From an uncultured Bacilli bacterium (lineage in GTDB: Bacteria; Bacillota_I; Bacilli_A; RF39; UBA660), in the NCBI GenBank assembly GCA_934098505.1, contig CAKOOR010000004.1, positions 1 through 64,000 on the forward strand: a stretch of DNA of 64,000 bases, written 5' to 3'. The position numbers were made by a program, and so were the translations under genes. The notes below the pieces were generated by a model. That model was given only the letters and a program-made list of their open reading frames with translations, searched no databases and was not told the origin of the DNA. The first letter of the stretch is position 1, and every line of letters starts with the position of its first letter. Positions 44,962 through 53,932 of this stretch are shown here, in pieces.

Positions 44962-45735
44962 ATGAAAAATGTACTTGCCCCTTTAAAAAGGTTTATTCAA
45001 AATAAAAATACTGTAACTATTATATGTATAGTAGTGGGAATATTAACTCTTGTTATTGGTTATAACTATCGTGTTAATAAAGCTATTGACTTAGTAACTA
45101 TTCCTTATGCTCTAAAAGAAATACCAAGAAAAACACAAATTACTAAAGATATGATCGGACACGTTAAAGTCCCTCGTTCTTTAGTCAAAAACGCGAAAAA
45201 CATTATTCAAACTGATAAAGAATTAATTAATTATTATTCTAGCTATTCAACTGATATTCCGGCGAAAAGCCTATTTTATACCGAATCAGTCTTAAAAGAA
45301 GAACAAATGCCTGATTATGCTTTTATGAATATGCAAGATGGTTATACAGTTTACTCTCTAAAAGTAAATAATAAATCAACTTATTCTAATCGTTTCCGTC
45401 CGGGTGATTATATTGACCTTTATATGGAAGCTAAAGATAATGGCAAAGTTATGATGGCTATTTTAGTTAAATCAATTAAAATTAAAGCTATTAAAGATTC
45501 CGCTGGTAATTCTATTTTAGAAAACACCTTATCTGGTGGCACCCCTTCCGCTTTATTATTCGAAGTACAAGATAGTCTATTTGACTTACTAAAGAAAAGT
45601 GAATATGTTAACAATGTGGAAATTATTCCAGTTCCAAGAAACTCAAATTATACTAAAGAAGAAGGTTCAACAACTGTTTCTACTGAAGAAATAACTAATT
45701 ATATTTATAATAAAACGGAGACTATTACCAATTAG
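44962..45735 (+). CDS. CpaB/SAF-domain protein 2
   Basis: This 257-residue paralogue of the preceding gene has a membrane helix at about 16-34 and a SAF-like domain (TIPYALKEIPRKTQITKDMIG, IPAKSLFYTESVL). The same second half follows (PGDYIDLYMEAKD, SIKIKAIKDSAGNS). It lies 12 bases downstream, indicating tandem duplication. Two CpaB-type proteins in one Tad-like operon are unusual and suggest a hetero-oligomer. Confidence 0.75.
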   Translation: MKNVLAPLKRFIQNKNTVTIICIVVGILTLVIGYNYRVNKAIDLVTIPYALKEIPRKTQITKDMIGHVKVPRSLVKNAKNIIQTDKELINYYSSYSTDIPAKSLFYTESVLKEEQMPDYAFMNMQDGYTVYSLKVNNKSTYSNRFRPGDYIDLYMEAKDNGKVMMAILVKSIKIKAIKDSAGNSILENTLSGGTPSALLFEVQDSLFDLLKKSEYVNNVEIIPVPRNSNYTKEEGSTTVSTEEITNYIYNKTETITN

Positions 45736-45752
45736 AAAGAATGTGATTTATA

Positions 45753-47399
45753 ATGAATGAAGCAATATTTGAACAAATGGACTTCGGTCCGTTGGCAGAA
45801 TTTTTAGCCGATGACGATATTACCGATATATCATATTCTAATAATGGTCAAGTTTGGTTAAAAACTTTATCGAAGGGCGTTTATCAAGTTGAACGCCCCG
45901 ACATTAATAACCCTTTTATGGAAAAGTTAGCTTTCCAATGTTCTAATGTTATGGGTAAAACCTTTAATATGGCTCATCCTTTATTGGATGCTGAATCAGC
46001 TGAGCTTCGTATGAATTTTGTTCATGAGTCAATTGCCACTAATGGTATCGCTTGTTTAATTCGTAAAACGCCAGCTAAAATTCGTTTAAATAAAGAAAAA
46101 CTTTTAAATGAAGAATATATTACAGAAACCTTACATGATTTTCTTATGAATTGTGTTGTTGGTCACTGTAATATTATAGTTGCCGGTGAAACTGGTTCTG
46201 GTAAAACTGAGCTTTTAAAATATTTAGCTAGTCATATTAAAGAAAATGAAAAGATAATTACTATTGAAGATACCTTAGAATTACACTTAGACCGCATATT
46301 TCCTCATCGTGATATTGTGGCAATGAAAACTAATAATATTTGTAGTTATACTGATGTTTTAGTAGCCTGCATGCGTCAAAACCCAATTTGGATCTTACTA
46401 TCTGAGGTTCGTTCCGGCGAAGCCGTTATGTCTATTCGTAATGCGATATCTTCTGGTCATAATATTTTATCAACTATCCATGCTGATAAAGCCTCATCCA
46501 TACCAATGCGTATGTATTCCTTAATGGAATCTAGTCAAGATGTTACCCAGTTCTTAACGACAATTCATCGTTATGTCCAATTAGGGGTTTATGTTAAAGG
46601 TTATTTTAGTAAAAAATTTAATCGTTTTCAAAGAGAGATTATTGAAGTTTGTGAGTTTTATGTTGATGAAAATAATAAACCATGTACTAATGAGATTTAT
46701 AAAAAAGCCTTGGATGGTCATTATAGTTTAAAAAATCCAACCCAACATTTATTAGATTATTTAAGTATTCAAAATGTTATGTTAGATAAAGATACCTTCC
46801 ATATTGGTGACAATCCGGAGTATGATGGGGATATTGAAGCTGACTTAAAGAAATATCATGAAGAAGAAGCGGCTATGCAAAGTAGTAGTGGTGATAATAC
46901 TAATTCCAATGCTAGTAACAATGCAACTTCTTCTAGTAATGTCGCACCTGCAAGTAGCGGTTCTAATAATAGTGTTGTTCAAAGTAACAATGGTACTAAT
47001 GAATCTAACTTAGCGACTTCAATTCTAAACGCAAACACTTTAGAAAATAATAATTTTACTAATCAAAATCAAGGTAGTCTAAATAGTTCGTTAAATAATA
47101 CTAATGACTTAAATCCTTTTGGCTCTAATAGTCAAATAAATATGGCCAGTCAAATAAATCCAATGAATCAATTTAGTCAACCAAGTCCAATTAATCAAAC
47201 TACACAAGGCTTTCCAACTGGTCAAACTACGCAAGGAAGTCAGCCGGGTCAAGGAAGTCCAATCCCTAATCAAAACAACATAAATAATAATTCAAACTTT
47301 ATGGACGCTAATAACCTTAACGGACCACTAAACAACTATCAATCAAACAAATTCGCACAACCTATACCAAGATCTTTAAATAACGAAGAAGTTTTATAG
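45753..47399 (+). CDS. Tad-type secretion ATPase (TadA/CpaF-like)
   Basis: This 548-residue hexameric ATPase powers pilus or substrate assembly at the cytoplasmic face. An N-terminal domain (PLAEFLADDDITDISYSNNGQVW) precedes the RecA-like core. Walker A is GETGSGKTE (145-153), the Asp box ITIEDTLELHL, Walker B ILLSEVRSGEA, and the His box LSTIHADKASS. The first ~380 residues are normal for the family. Residues about 385-548 are an Asn/Gln/Ser-rich tail with TTQG repeats that ordinary TadA proteins lack, similar in style to the Asn-rich N-terminus of the membrane protein at 1290. It is followed after 11 bases by TadB/TadC-like genes. Confidence 0.9.
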   Translation: MNEAIFEQMDFGPLAEFLADDDITDISYSNNGQVWLKTLSKGVYQVERPDINNPFMEKLAFQCSNVMGKTFNMAHPLLDAESAELRMNFVHESIATNGIACLIRKTPAKIRLNKEKLLNEEYITETLHDFLMNCVVGHCNIIVAGETGSGKTELLKYLASHIKENEKIITIEDTLELHLDRIFPHRDIVAMKTNNICSYTDVLVACMRQNPIWILLSEVRSGEAVMSIRNAISSGHNILSTIHADKASSIPMRMYSLMESSQDVTQFLTTIHRYVQLGVYVKGYFSKKFNRFQREIIEVCEFYVDENNKPCTNEIYKKALDGHYSLKNPTQHLLDYLSIQNVMLDKDTFHIGDNPEYDGDIEADLKKYHEEEAAMQSSSGDNTNSNASNNATSSSNVAPASSGSNNSVVQSNNGTNESNLATSILNANTLENNNFTNQNQGSLNSSLNNTNDLNPFGSNSQINMASQINPMNQFSQPSPINQTTQGFPTGQTTQGSQPGQGSPIPNQNNINNNSNFMDANNLNGPLNNYQSNKFAQPIPRSLNNEEVL

Positions 47400-47410
47400 G
47401 AGGAATAAAA

Positions 47411-48313
47411 ATGGAGTTAATAATTTTAATTGCTTTAGCACTTTTTGCTTTTTCATATAGGAGTAGTGCCGATGCCTCGGCTAGTGGAGCCTTTAAATTC
47501 ATTCAAAATGGTGTAACTAACCTCTATGAAAAATATGCCCCTTATAGCTATAAAGAAGTACGTGAAAAAACAAAAGAACTAGGAGAAGAATATACCCCTA
47601 AACAGTATATCGGCCAAGTCGTCTTATTTGGCGTTGTAGCCGGCGGCATTGCTTATCTTTACTTCTATAATTTGTTTATAACTGCTCTTTATGCCTTAAT
47701 AGCGATTGCCTTTATCCCTTATCTTTCTTACTTACGCACCCAAAGAATTTATTCAGAATATATCTTTGAACAAATTCAAACTTATACTACTAACGTTATT
47801 ATGGAATTTAATACGACTCAAAGTTTTGTTAAATCCTTAGAAGGTGTAGTAGAGTCGGGCATCTTAGAAAAACCCGTCGTTGATGATGTTAAAACTATGA
47901 TTGATATGGCGTATGCGAATGGTACTATCGACCAGTCAATAGCTTACTTTAATGAAAAATATCCATATTATATGGTTAAAAATATGCATCAGCTTTTCTA
48001 CCAAATTACCAAAGAAGGTTCAAGAGATGCTGGTGAGTCTTTAGAAAATATGTCTTTAGATATCGATGCTTTAGTAGAAAGTGTATACCGTGATAGAATG
48101 GATAGAGCAAACTTCCATAAGAAATTCTTAACCTTCGGTATGGCTCTATTTCTACTAGCGGCCGTTATGCAGTTCCTATTAGGAAAACCATCATACATCA
48201 AACTACTAGATATGTGGTATGTTCGATTAATTTTACACTTAATAATCATTGTCAACAGTTACTTCTTACTTACAGGTGAGAAATATTATAATGAAGATGT
48301 GGGGGTAGAGTAA
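47411..48313 (+). CDS. TadB-like inner-membrane platform protein
   Basis: This 300-residue protein has an N-terminal hydrophobic segment, two central helices (about 75-115) and two C-terminal helices (about 240-290). The conserved cytoplasmic T2SSF-type region lies between them (QIQTYTTNVIMEF, KEGSRDAGESLENMSLDIDALVESV). It should form the membrane platform contacted by the ATPase. It lies two bases before the TadC-like gene. GGAGG precedes the ATG. Confidence 0.8.
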   Translation: MELIILIALALFAFSYRSSADASASGAFKFIQNGVTNLYEKYAPYSYKEVREKTKELGEEYTPKQYIGQVVLFGVVAGGIAYLYFYNLFITALYALIAIAFIPYLSYLRTQRIYSEYIFEQIQTYTTNVIMEFNTTQSFVKSLEGVVESGILEKPVVDDVKTMIDMAYANGTIDQSIAYFNEKYPYYMVKNMHQLFYQITKEGSRDAGESLENMSLDIDALVESVYRDRMDRANFHKKFLTFGMALFLLAAVMQFLLGKPSYIKLLDMWYVRLILHLIIIVNSYFLLTGEKYYNEDVGVE

Positions 48314-48315
48314 TT

Positions 48316-49104
48316 ATGTATTTTGAAATATTAGGATTATCCGCATTATATATCTTTATCTTAAATAAAACTAAAGTTATTGATATAAAAAAATGTATCA
48401 ATGATAATGTTGGTTACTTCTTAAGATTTAAAGAAAGTGATTATGACTTCTTAGTTAGAACTCGTTATGGTGAAGGAGTTGATCCTGACTACTTATTTGG
48501 TAAAAGAATTACCCAAGGATTAGTTACAGCTTTATTAGTAATTTGTTTCTTTATTAATAAGTTTAGTTATATATATGTTATTGTAGCTATTGTAGCAGGT
48601 ATTCTGATCTTTAAATCTAGTTATAGTAATTTAAAGAGTTATTATAAGAATAACCTACATACTATTGATGCTATGTTACCACATTACTTAAAAGGCTTAG
48701 AAATCTTAATTCAACACTATACCGTACCAGTTGCTATTGCTAAAAGTGTCGATACAGCTCCCGAAATATTTAAAAAAGGCTTATTAGAAATGATAGCTAA
48801 GATTAATTCGGGTGATAGTTCCATTGAACCTTATATGGAATTTGCTAGAACTTATCCGGTTAGAGATTCGATGCGTATGATGCGTTTACTATATCGTTTA
48901 GGTTTAGGACGTCAAGATAGAAAACAAGAACAGTTACTTAATTTCTCTAGATCTATTTCTAATCTTCAACAAAAAGCTCGTGATACTAAATATAAAGAAA
49001 GATTAGATAAGATGGAAAATAAGACGATGAGTATGCTTATTTCGACTGGTCTTGGCGTTATGGTTTTACTTGTTCTTGCAGTAATGCAAATGATGAATGG
49101 TTAA
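48316..49104 (+). CDS. TadC-like inner-membrane platform protein
   Basis: This 262-residue protein has hydrophobic helices near 5-17, 70-110 and 240-260. A T2SSF-like cytoplasmic domain includes MLPHYLKGLEILIQHYTVP and LLNFSRSISNLQQKARD. It pairs with the preceding TadB-like protein and is the last gene of the operon; a terminator follows. No prepilin peptidase, TadZ or Flp pilin gene is present in the cluster. Confidence 0.78.
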   Translation: MYFEILGLSALYIFILNKTKVIDIKKCINDNVGYFLRFKESDYDFLVRTRYGEGVDPDYLFGKRITQGLVTALLVICFFINKFSYIYVIVAIVAGILIFKSSYSNLKSYYKNNLHTIDAMLPHYLKGLEILIQHYTVPVAIAKSVDTAPEIFKKGLLEMIAKINSGDSSIEPYMEFARTYPVRDSMRMMRLLYRLGLGRQDRKQEQLLNFSRSISNLQQKARDTKYKERLDKMENKTMSMLISTGLGVMVLLVLAVMQMMNG

Positions 49105-49108
49105 TATT

Positions 49109-49135
49109 AGAACTCTTTATTGGGTTCTTTTTTGA
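49109..49135 (+). terminator. Tad-like operon terminator
   Basis: AGAACT pairs with GGTTCT (one G-U), followed by a T-run. Confidence 0.7.
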
Positions 49136-49237
49136 ATCTTTAATTATTTTCCCACCCACCGCTCCCAGAAGAGTATGGTTTATAAATGAAGGAATATTGT
49201 TATTTAATTAATATGTCATAAATATAGTATAAATTTA

Positions 49238-49313
49238 CAAAAGTGTGATAATTTCAGCCAAAAAGTCTGCAAAAGTGTGATGAAAATAGTTAAAAAGATT
49301 GCAAAAGTGTGAT
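49238..49313 (+). repeat. Three 32-bp-spaced AAAAGTGTGAT repeats
   Basis: CAAAAGTGTGAT occurs at 49238, 49270 and 49302, spaced exactly 32 bp. Each copy is followed by an AT-rich stretch that makes an extended -10-like TGTGATA. The last copy ends 22 bases before the DUF4143 gene. They could be phased regulator sites or repeated promoter elements. Confidence 0.75.
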
Positions 49314-49335
49314 AAAATATAATTGGTGAGAAGAA

Positions 49336-50637
49336 ATGAAAAGATTTATAACTGAAAAATTAATTGAATGGAAAGAAAGTAAATATCGAAAACCATTAAT
49401 TTTAAGAGGAGCAAGACAGGTAGGTAAAACATATATATTAAAAGATTTTGCTAATAGATATTATGACAACATGGCTTATTTTAACTTTGATCATGATTCT
49501 TCTTTAGCTGACCTTTTTATAAATACCAAGAATCCTAAAAGAATTATTGAACAATTATCATTTGTTGTTGGTAAAAAAATAGAACCAGCTAAAACGCTAA
49601 TAATTTTTGATGAGGTTCAAGAATGTCCCGATGCTCTTAACTCATTAAAGTATTTTGCCGAGGAAACTCCAGAATATCATATTGTTGCCGCTGGTTCTCT
49701 TTTAGGAATAAAGTTATCACACACTTCATTTCCCGTTGGCAAGGTTGATTATTTAACATTGTATCCAATGACTTTCAGCGAATTCTTAATAGCGGATGGT
49801 AAAGAAAATCTAGTAGATTACATGAAATCAATAAAAGAAATTCAAGAAATTCCTAAAATATTTGATGACCAGCTAGTAGAACAATTAAAGAAATATTACA
49901 TTATTGGTGGTATGCCCGAAGTTGTTAATAGTTGGATAAATGACAAAGACATAGAAAGAGTAAATTATTTACAAAAAAACATTTTGCAAGCATATGAAGA
50001 TGACTTTTCTAAGCATTTAAATGCAGGCGAAGCTATTAAAGTATCATTAGTGTGGGATGGAATTCCTTCTCAACTTGCTAGAGATAATAAAAAGTTTATT
50101 TATCAAACAATCAAAGAAGGGGCAAGGGCTAGAGAATATGAAAGTGCTTTAAATTGGTTAAATGACGCCAATTTAGTTCATAAGTGCTATAATCTAAACA
50201 AATGTGCCTTTCCATTATCTTCTTATAATGATTTATCAGCTTTTAAAATTTATTTATTAGATGTTGGACTTCTTAGAAGAATGACTGATTTAGATAGTAA
50301 TATTATTATTGAAGGCAATCGTTTATTTGAAGAGTTTAAAGGATCATTTACAGAAAATTTTGTTTGTAGCACTCTAATAGAAAAATTTGATATGGATTTG
50401 CATTATTATACTTTCGATAGAAGCGAAATCGATTTTGTTATTCAATATAAAAACAATATTATACCTATTGAAGTAAAAGCAAGTGTTAGCACTAATAATA
50501 ACAGTTTAACTAAGTTTAATAAAGAAAATGATAATAATATATCTATAAGATTATCTCTTAATAATTTGAAGCAAGATGGAAAGATAATAAATATTCCACT
50601 ATATTTAGTAGAGTACATTGATAAGTTTATAGGATAA
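49336..50637 (+). CDS. AAA ATPase with DUF4143 domain, copy 2
   Basis: This 433-residue protein is of the AAA_14/DUF4143 type but a different subfamily from the gene at 11647. Walker A is GARQVGKT (about 24-31), Walker B IIFDEVQECP, and the strand AAGSLLGI precedes YPMTFSEFL. The C-terminal part contains DRSEIDFVIQY and IPIEVKA, which resemble a PD-(D/E)xK-like nuclease fold. Function in the cell is unknown. It sits at the left border of a defence-like island and directly downstream of the three phased repeats. The ribosome binding site is weak (GTGAGAAG). Confidence 0.88.
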   Translation: MKRFITEKLIEWKESKYRKPLILRGARQVGKTYILKDFANRYYDNMAYFNFDHDSSLADLFINTKNPKRIIEQLSFVVGKKIEPAKTLIIFDEVQECPDALNSLKYFAEETPEYHIVAAGSLLGIKLSHTSFPVGKVDYLTLYPMTFSEFLIADGKENLVDYMKSIKEIQEIPKIFDDQLVEQLKKYYIIGGMPEVVNSWINDKDIERVNYLQKNILQAYEDDFSKHLNAGEAIKVSLVWDGIPSQLARDNKKFIYQTIKEGARAREYESALNWLNDANLVHKCYNLNKCAFPLSSYNDLSAFKIYLLDVGLLRRMTDLDSNIIIEGNRLFEEFKGSFTENFVCSTLIEKFDMDLHYYTFDRSEIDFVIQYKNNIIPIEVKASVSTNNNSLTKFNKENDNNISIRLSLNNLKQDGKIINIPLYLVEYIDKFIG

Positions 50638-50679
50638 AGAGATCATTAATATGACATCTTTATTATAATTACTTTAGTA

Positions 50680-50707
50680 GTTCTAAAAGAACATAATGTG
50701 GTATAAT
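50680..50707 (+). promoter_or_regulatory. Promoter with palindrome
   Basis: TATAAT at 50702-50707 is preceded by the palindrome GTTCT-AAA-AGAAC (50680-50692), which covers the -35 position. It is a possible operator controlling the nucleosidase/NTPase gene. Confidence 0.5.
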
Positions 50708-50734
50708 ACAATATAAAATGTGGTGGTGTTAGGT

Positions 50735-53563
50735 ATGAGTAGTGATTTTAAGAAATTTAATGATTTTAGAAAAGAAATTAATAATAATTTTTGCTTAATA
50801 ATTACTGCTTCTGATTTTGAAACTCAAAATCTCGAAAAAATTATTGAGCCACCCATATCTGGAGAAAAGCTTTTAAAGTTTAAATACAACGAAAATAATT
50901 ATACTTTTGGAAAAATAAAAAAGATGTATGTTCTTAATGTTCAATGTGCCATTGGATCTACAGGTGAAGATGGAAGTGCGTTAGTTACTTTAGATGCCTT
51001 GGTTTTTAATCCTCGAATAGCTTTATTAGTAGGGATAGCATTTGGAAATAAAGAATATTCTAAAATCGGTGATATTTTAATTTCTAAAGATATATATAAT
51101 TACGAAAAATGTGTAATTAAAGATGATGCAGATGAAGCAGAAAAAATTAAATCAGCAATTAAGCAACCATATGTTGATTGCAATGAAAAATTATATAATT
51201 TATTACCTAACAGTACTAATGATTTATATTCAATTAAGAAAGGAACTATTATTTCCGGAGAAAAACTTTGTGCTAGTGAAACTTTTTTGAGCAAAATTAC
51301 CGCGAAAATCCCAACAATTTGGTTTGGTGGTGAGATGGAAGCTACTGGTTTTGCTTCTGCATGTGTAAGAAAAAAATATAATAATTGGCTTTTAATTAAG
51401 GCCGTTTCTGATTTTGGGGATAAAAAGAAACGAAATAACAAAGAAGAAAATCAAAATATTGCCATTACGAATTTGCTAAATTATTTGCAATTTATTTTTA
51501 GTGATTTAAAAAAGTTTGAAGATTTGGATAGCATTAAAAATAATCAATTAGAAGACAATTTGCTAAATATGATTATTGACTGTAAAAAATATAATGAAAC
51601 CGGATTAAATTTTTCGGATTTTCTAGATACTAAAATGTATTCTAAATTAAATTTGCCTAATTCCATAATTATAAGAAACGAAATGGATAATTTTAAGAAA
51701 ATTGTTTCCAATAACCAATGGATAAATGTTTATGGTACAGCTCTGTCTGGCAGAACAACTTTTGTAAAGCAATTTATTGTAGAATATGGGAATTTTTATT
51801 ATTTAAATTTATCGAATATTGTACATTTTTCTGAATTTTTTGATAAATTACAAAGACAAGTACAAAATAAGCAAATAAGAGAAAATAGTCTAGTAGTATT
51901 GGATGATTTTCCTAAAGTATCAATTTATACCTCATTTTTTCAATCATTTGCTGATTTTATAGAGATTTTAGAAAAAAATAATATTAAAATAATTACAATT
52001 CAAAATGAAAAAATAGCAGATGATGTTTTGGAGTGCTTTGGAAAAAAATATTTTTCAAATTTTAATATTGAAGATATAGCTGAGGCAGATGTTTATGCAT
52101 TTTTGGATTTATATGGAATTTCAAGAGACAAAGTTTCCAAACGAGAAGTAGAGGTAATTTTCGCTATCTGCAAAAAAAAGATTTATCTATTAAATCAGTT
52201 GTTTCATTATTTTAAAGTTAATAATTGGAACATTTCTTCTTGTATTTTAAATACGATTTTACAAAAAAGCAAAAATTTCTCCAATAATGACTTACAATTA
52301 CTATTATTAGATAAAATTACAGATATTCAAAGTAGAGAATTATTATATAGATTAAGCCAAATTTTAGAACCAATATCTTATGAGGCATTGGTTAAAATTG
52401 CTAATATTGAACCGATCATAACAAATATTAATGAAATATTATCAAAATTAGCTAATATATGGATTGTAGAAACTGAAAATAACAGATATTATATGAATGC
52501 TAATATCAAAAAAACTGCAGAATTAAATATAAGCGATAAAATGAAAATTTCGGTTAACTCAATATTAGCAGATGAAATAATATCTAGAAAAACATTAGAT
52601 CAATTAGACGTATGTAATGTTATTATTCATTGTAGTCTTTCCAATAGATATGATGATGCCGCTAGAATTTATATTACAGCTATGCAGGAATTGTTAAGAG
52701 AAAATGATTATTCGGGAGATTATATATTTACTAGAATATGGAAAAATATGGCCTTGCCAGAAAAAATGAGTTTTAATCTTCAATTAGATGTTAGAATTAG
52801 ACAAATTTTATATTTTAGACAGAAAAATATATCAATAAAAGAAACACTTGAATTGTCAAAAGATTTATTTGATAGTTCACAGTGTCCATTATTTGTAAAA
52901 TTATGGATATCTATATTAACCTATCAATCTGATTTTAGTTTTGCAAATAAATATATTATGGAATTTATAAAAGATTTTAGAAACATCAATGATAAGCAGA
53001 TGAATGCCCTTTTTTTCATTTTAAAAATGTGTAACATTGAGCAAATTATCTTAATAATTGCTTTTGGAGTTAAGGATATAAATGATATGACATTATGGCT
53101 TAATAATTTTAAAGAATTGTTACCAGAAGAAATAAATAATATATTTAACGAAGATAAAAAAATTAATGGTGCTCAAGCTAAAGAAGTATTCAATGTTATT
53201 TTAGAAATATTTAAATCTAAAATCAATAATAAAAGTGAGTTTACAATATTAGCAGAAACTTATTTAAGTAATTATAAAGATGCCAAAGCACAACATAATG
53301 AATTTTTACAATCTGTTTTTTTAAGACAATTTATCCAAATATATATTGGCCAGTTAAATATTGAACCAATTAAAGTTATTGATTTAGAAAAAGAAATTGA
53401 AGAATTGCCAACCTATAAATCAAAAGGACTTATTTTAATAACTATAACTGAGGAATATAAAAAAATTCATTCGGAAAAATACAAATTCTGGGATGAAAAG
53501 TTAACGAAATATCTCATGGAAAATCAAGCTCATTTTACTAAAGATAAATTTATAAAATCATAA
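50735..53563 (+). CDS. Nucleosidase-domain / P-loop NTPase fusion, predicted defence protein
   Basis: This protein of about 942 residues has three parts. Residues about 5-260 are a nucleoside phosphorylase/nucleosidase domain (LIITASDFETQNL, LLVGIAFGNKEY, WFGGEMEATGFA, IKAVSDFGD). A STAND-like P-loop NTPase follows, with Walker A GTALSGRTT (334-342) and Walker B SLVVLDDF (D390, D391). About 400 residues of helical repeats lie at the C-terminus. In the Walker A motif the invariant Lys is Arg. Fusions of this phosphorylase superfamily to STAND NTPases are known as predicted antiphage effectors that deplete nucleotides. The start is ATG 50735 after GGTGG; GTG 50720 is possible. The gene is monocistronic, with neighbours of defence type. 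Confidence 0.78.
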   Translation: MSSDFKKFNDFRKEINNNFCLIITASDFETQNLEKIIEPPISGEKLLKFKYNENNYTFGKIKKMYVLNVQCAIGSTGEDGSALVTLDALVFNPRIALLVGIAFGNKEYSKIGDILISKDIYNYEKCVIKDDADEAEKIKSAIKQPYVDCNEKLYNLLPNSTNDLYSIKKGTIISGEKLCASETFLSKITAKIPTIWFGGEMEATGFASACVRKKYNNWLLIKAVSDFGDKKKRNNKEENQNIAITNLLNYLQFIFSDLKKFEDLDSIKNNQLEDNLLNMIIDCKKYNETGLNFSDFLDTKMYSKLNLPNSIIIRNEMDNFKKIVSNNQWINVYGTALSGRTTFVKQFIVEYGNFYYLNLSNIVHFSEFFDKLQRQVQNKQIRENSLVVLDDFPKVSIYTSFFQSFADFIEILEKNNIKIITIQNEKIADDVLECFGKKYFSNFNIEDIAEADVYAFLDLYGISRDKVSKREVEVIFAICKKKIYLLNQLFHYFKVNNWNISSCILNTILQKSKNFSNNDLQLLLLDKITDIQSRELLYRLSQILEPISYEALVKIANIEPIITNINEILSKLANIWIVETENNRYYMNANIKKTAELNISDKMKISVNSILADEIISRKTLDQLDVCNVIIHCSLSNRYDDAARIYITAMQELLRENDYSGDYIFTRIWKNMALPEKMSFNLQLDVRIRQILYFRQKNISIKETLELSKDLFDSSQCPLFVKLWISILTYQSDFSFANKYIMEFIKDFRNINDKQMNALFFILKMCNIEQIILIIAFGVKDINDMTLWLNNFKELLPEEINNIFNEDKKINGAQAKEVFNVILEIFKSKINNKSEFTILAETYLSNYKDAKAQHNEFLQSVFLRQFIQIYIGQLNIEPIKVIDLEKEIEELPTYKSKGLILITITEEYKKIHSEKYKFWDEKLTKYLMENQAHFTKDKFIKS

Positions 53564-53782
53564 AAAATACTAATATAAAATTAATAGATAAAAAATAAGA
53601 ATATGCCAAGAATAAATAATTATTTAAAGATATAATAATTTAACACAAAAATATATTTTTATGTTAAATTATAATCAATGAGCTGTAATTGACAAAAGCG
53701 TATGATATTAAACTTTCATTTAATTATTTAATATATAGTACTGCTATTTTAAAATAATAAAGGAAATGTAGGGGGAAAATAT

Positions 53783-53932
53783 ATGAATTTAATTATTAAA
53801 ATAAGTTTACTTAATGAAAATTTAAATAAGAAATTAAAAAATAAGAACTGTAATTTGTCATCAAGATTTTTTTGTAACATTCTGTTTACTAAATATATTT
53901 TTATGGAGGATAAAAATGTCTATGCCAAATAG
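53783..53932 (+). CDS. Small ORF preceding the nuclease-ATPase pair
   Basis: This 49-residue basic, Asn/Lys/Leu-rich frame has a strong GTAGGGGG box ten bases before the ATG. It overlaps the next gene start by 17 bases in another frame. It could be a leader peptide that couples translation, a small antitoxin-like protein, or a chance frame. The remainder of the 352-base gap is AT-rich and shows nothing else. Confidence 0.35.
   Translation: MNLIIKISLLNENLNKKLKNKNCNLSSRFFCNILFTKYIFMEDKNVYAK

Noticed and set aside
49238..49313. CRISPR-like array of three repeats
   Set aside because: Repeats are only 12 bp, spacers are similar AT-rich sequence, there are three copies and no cas genes.
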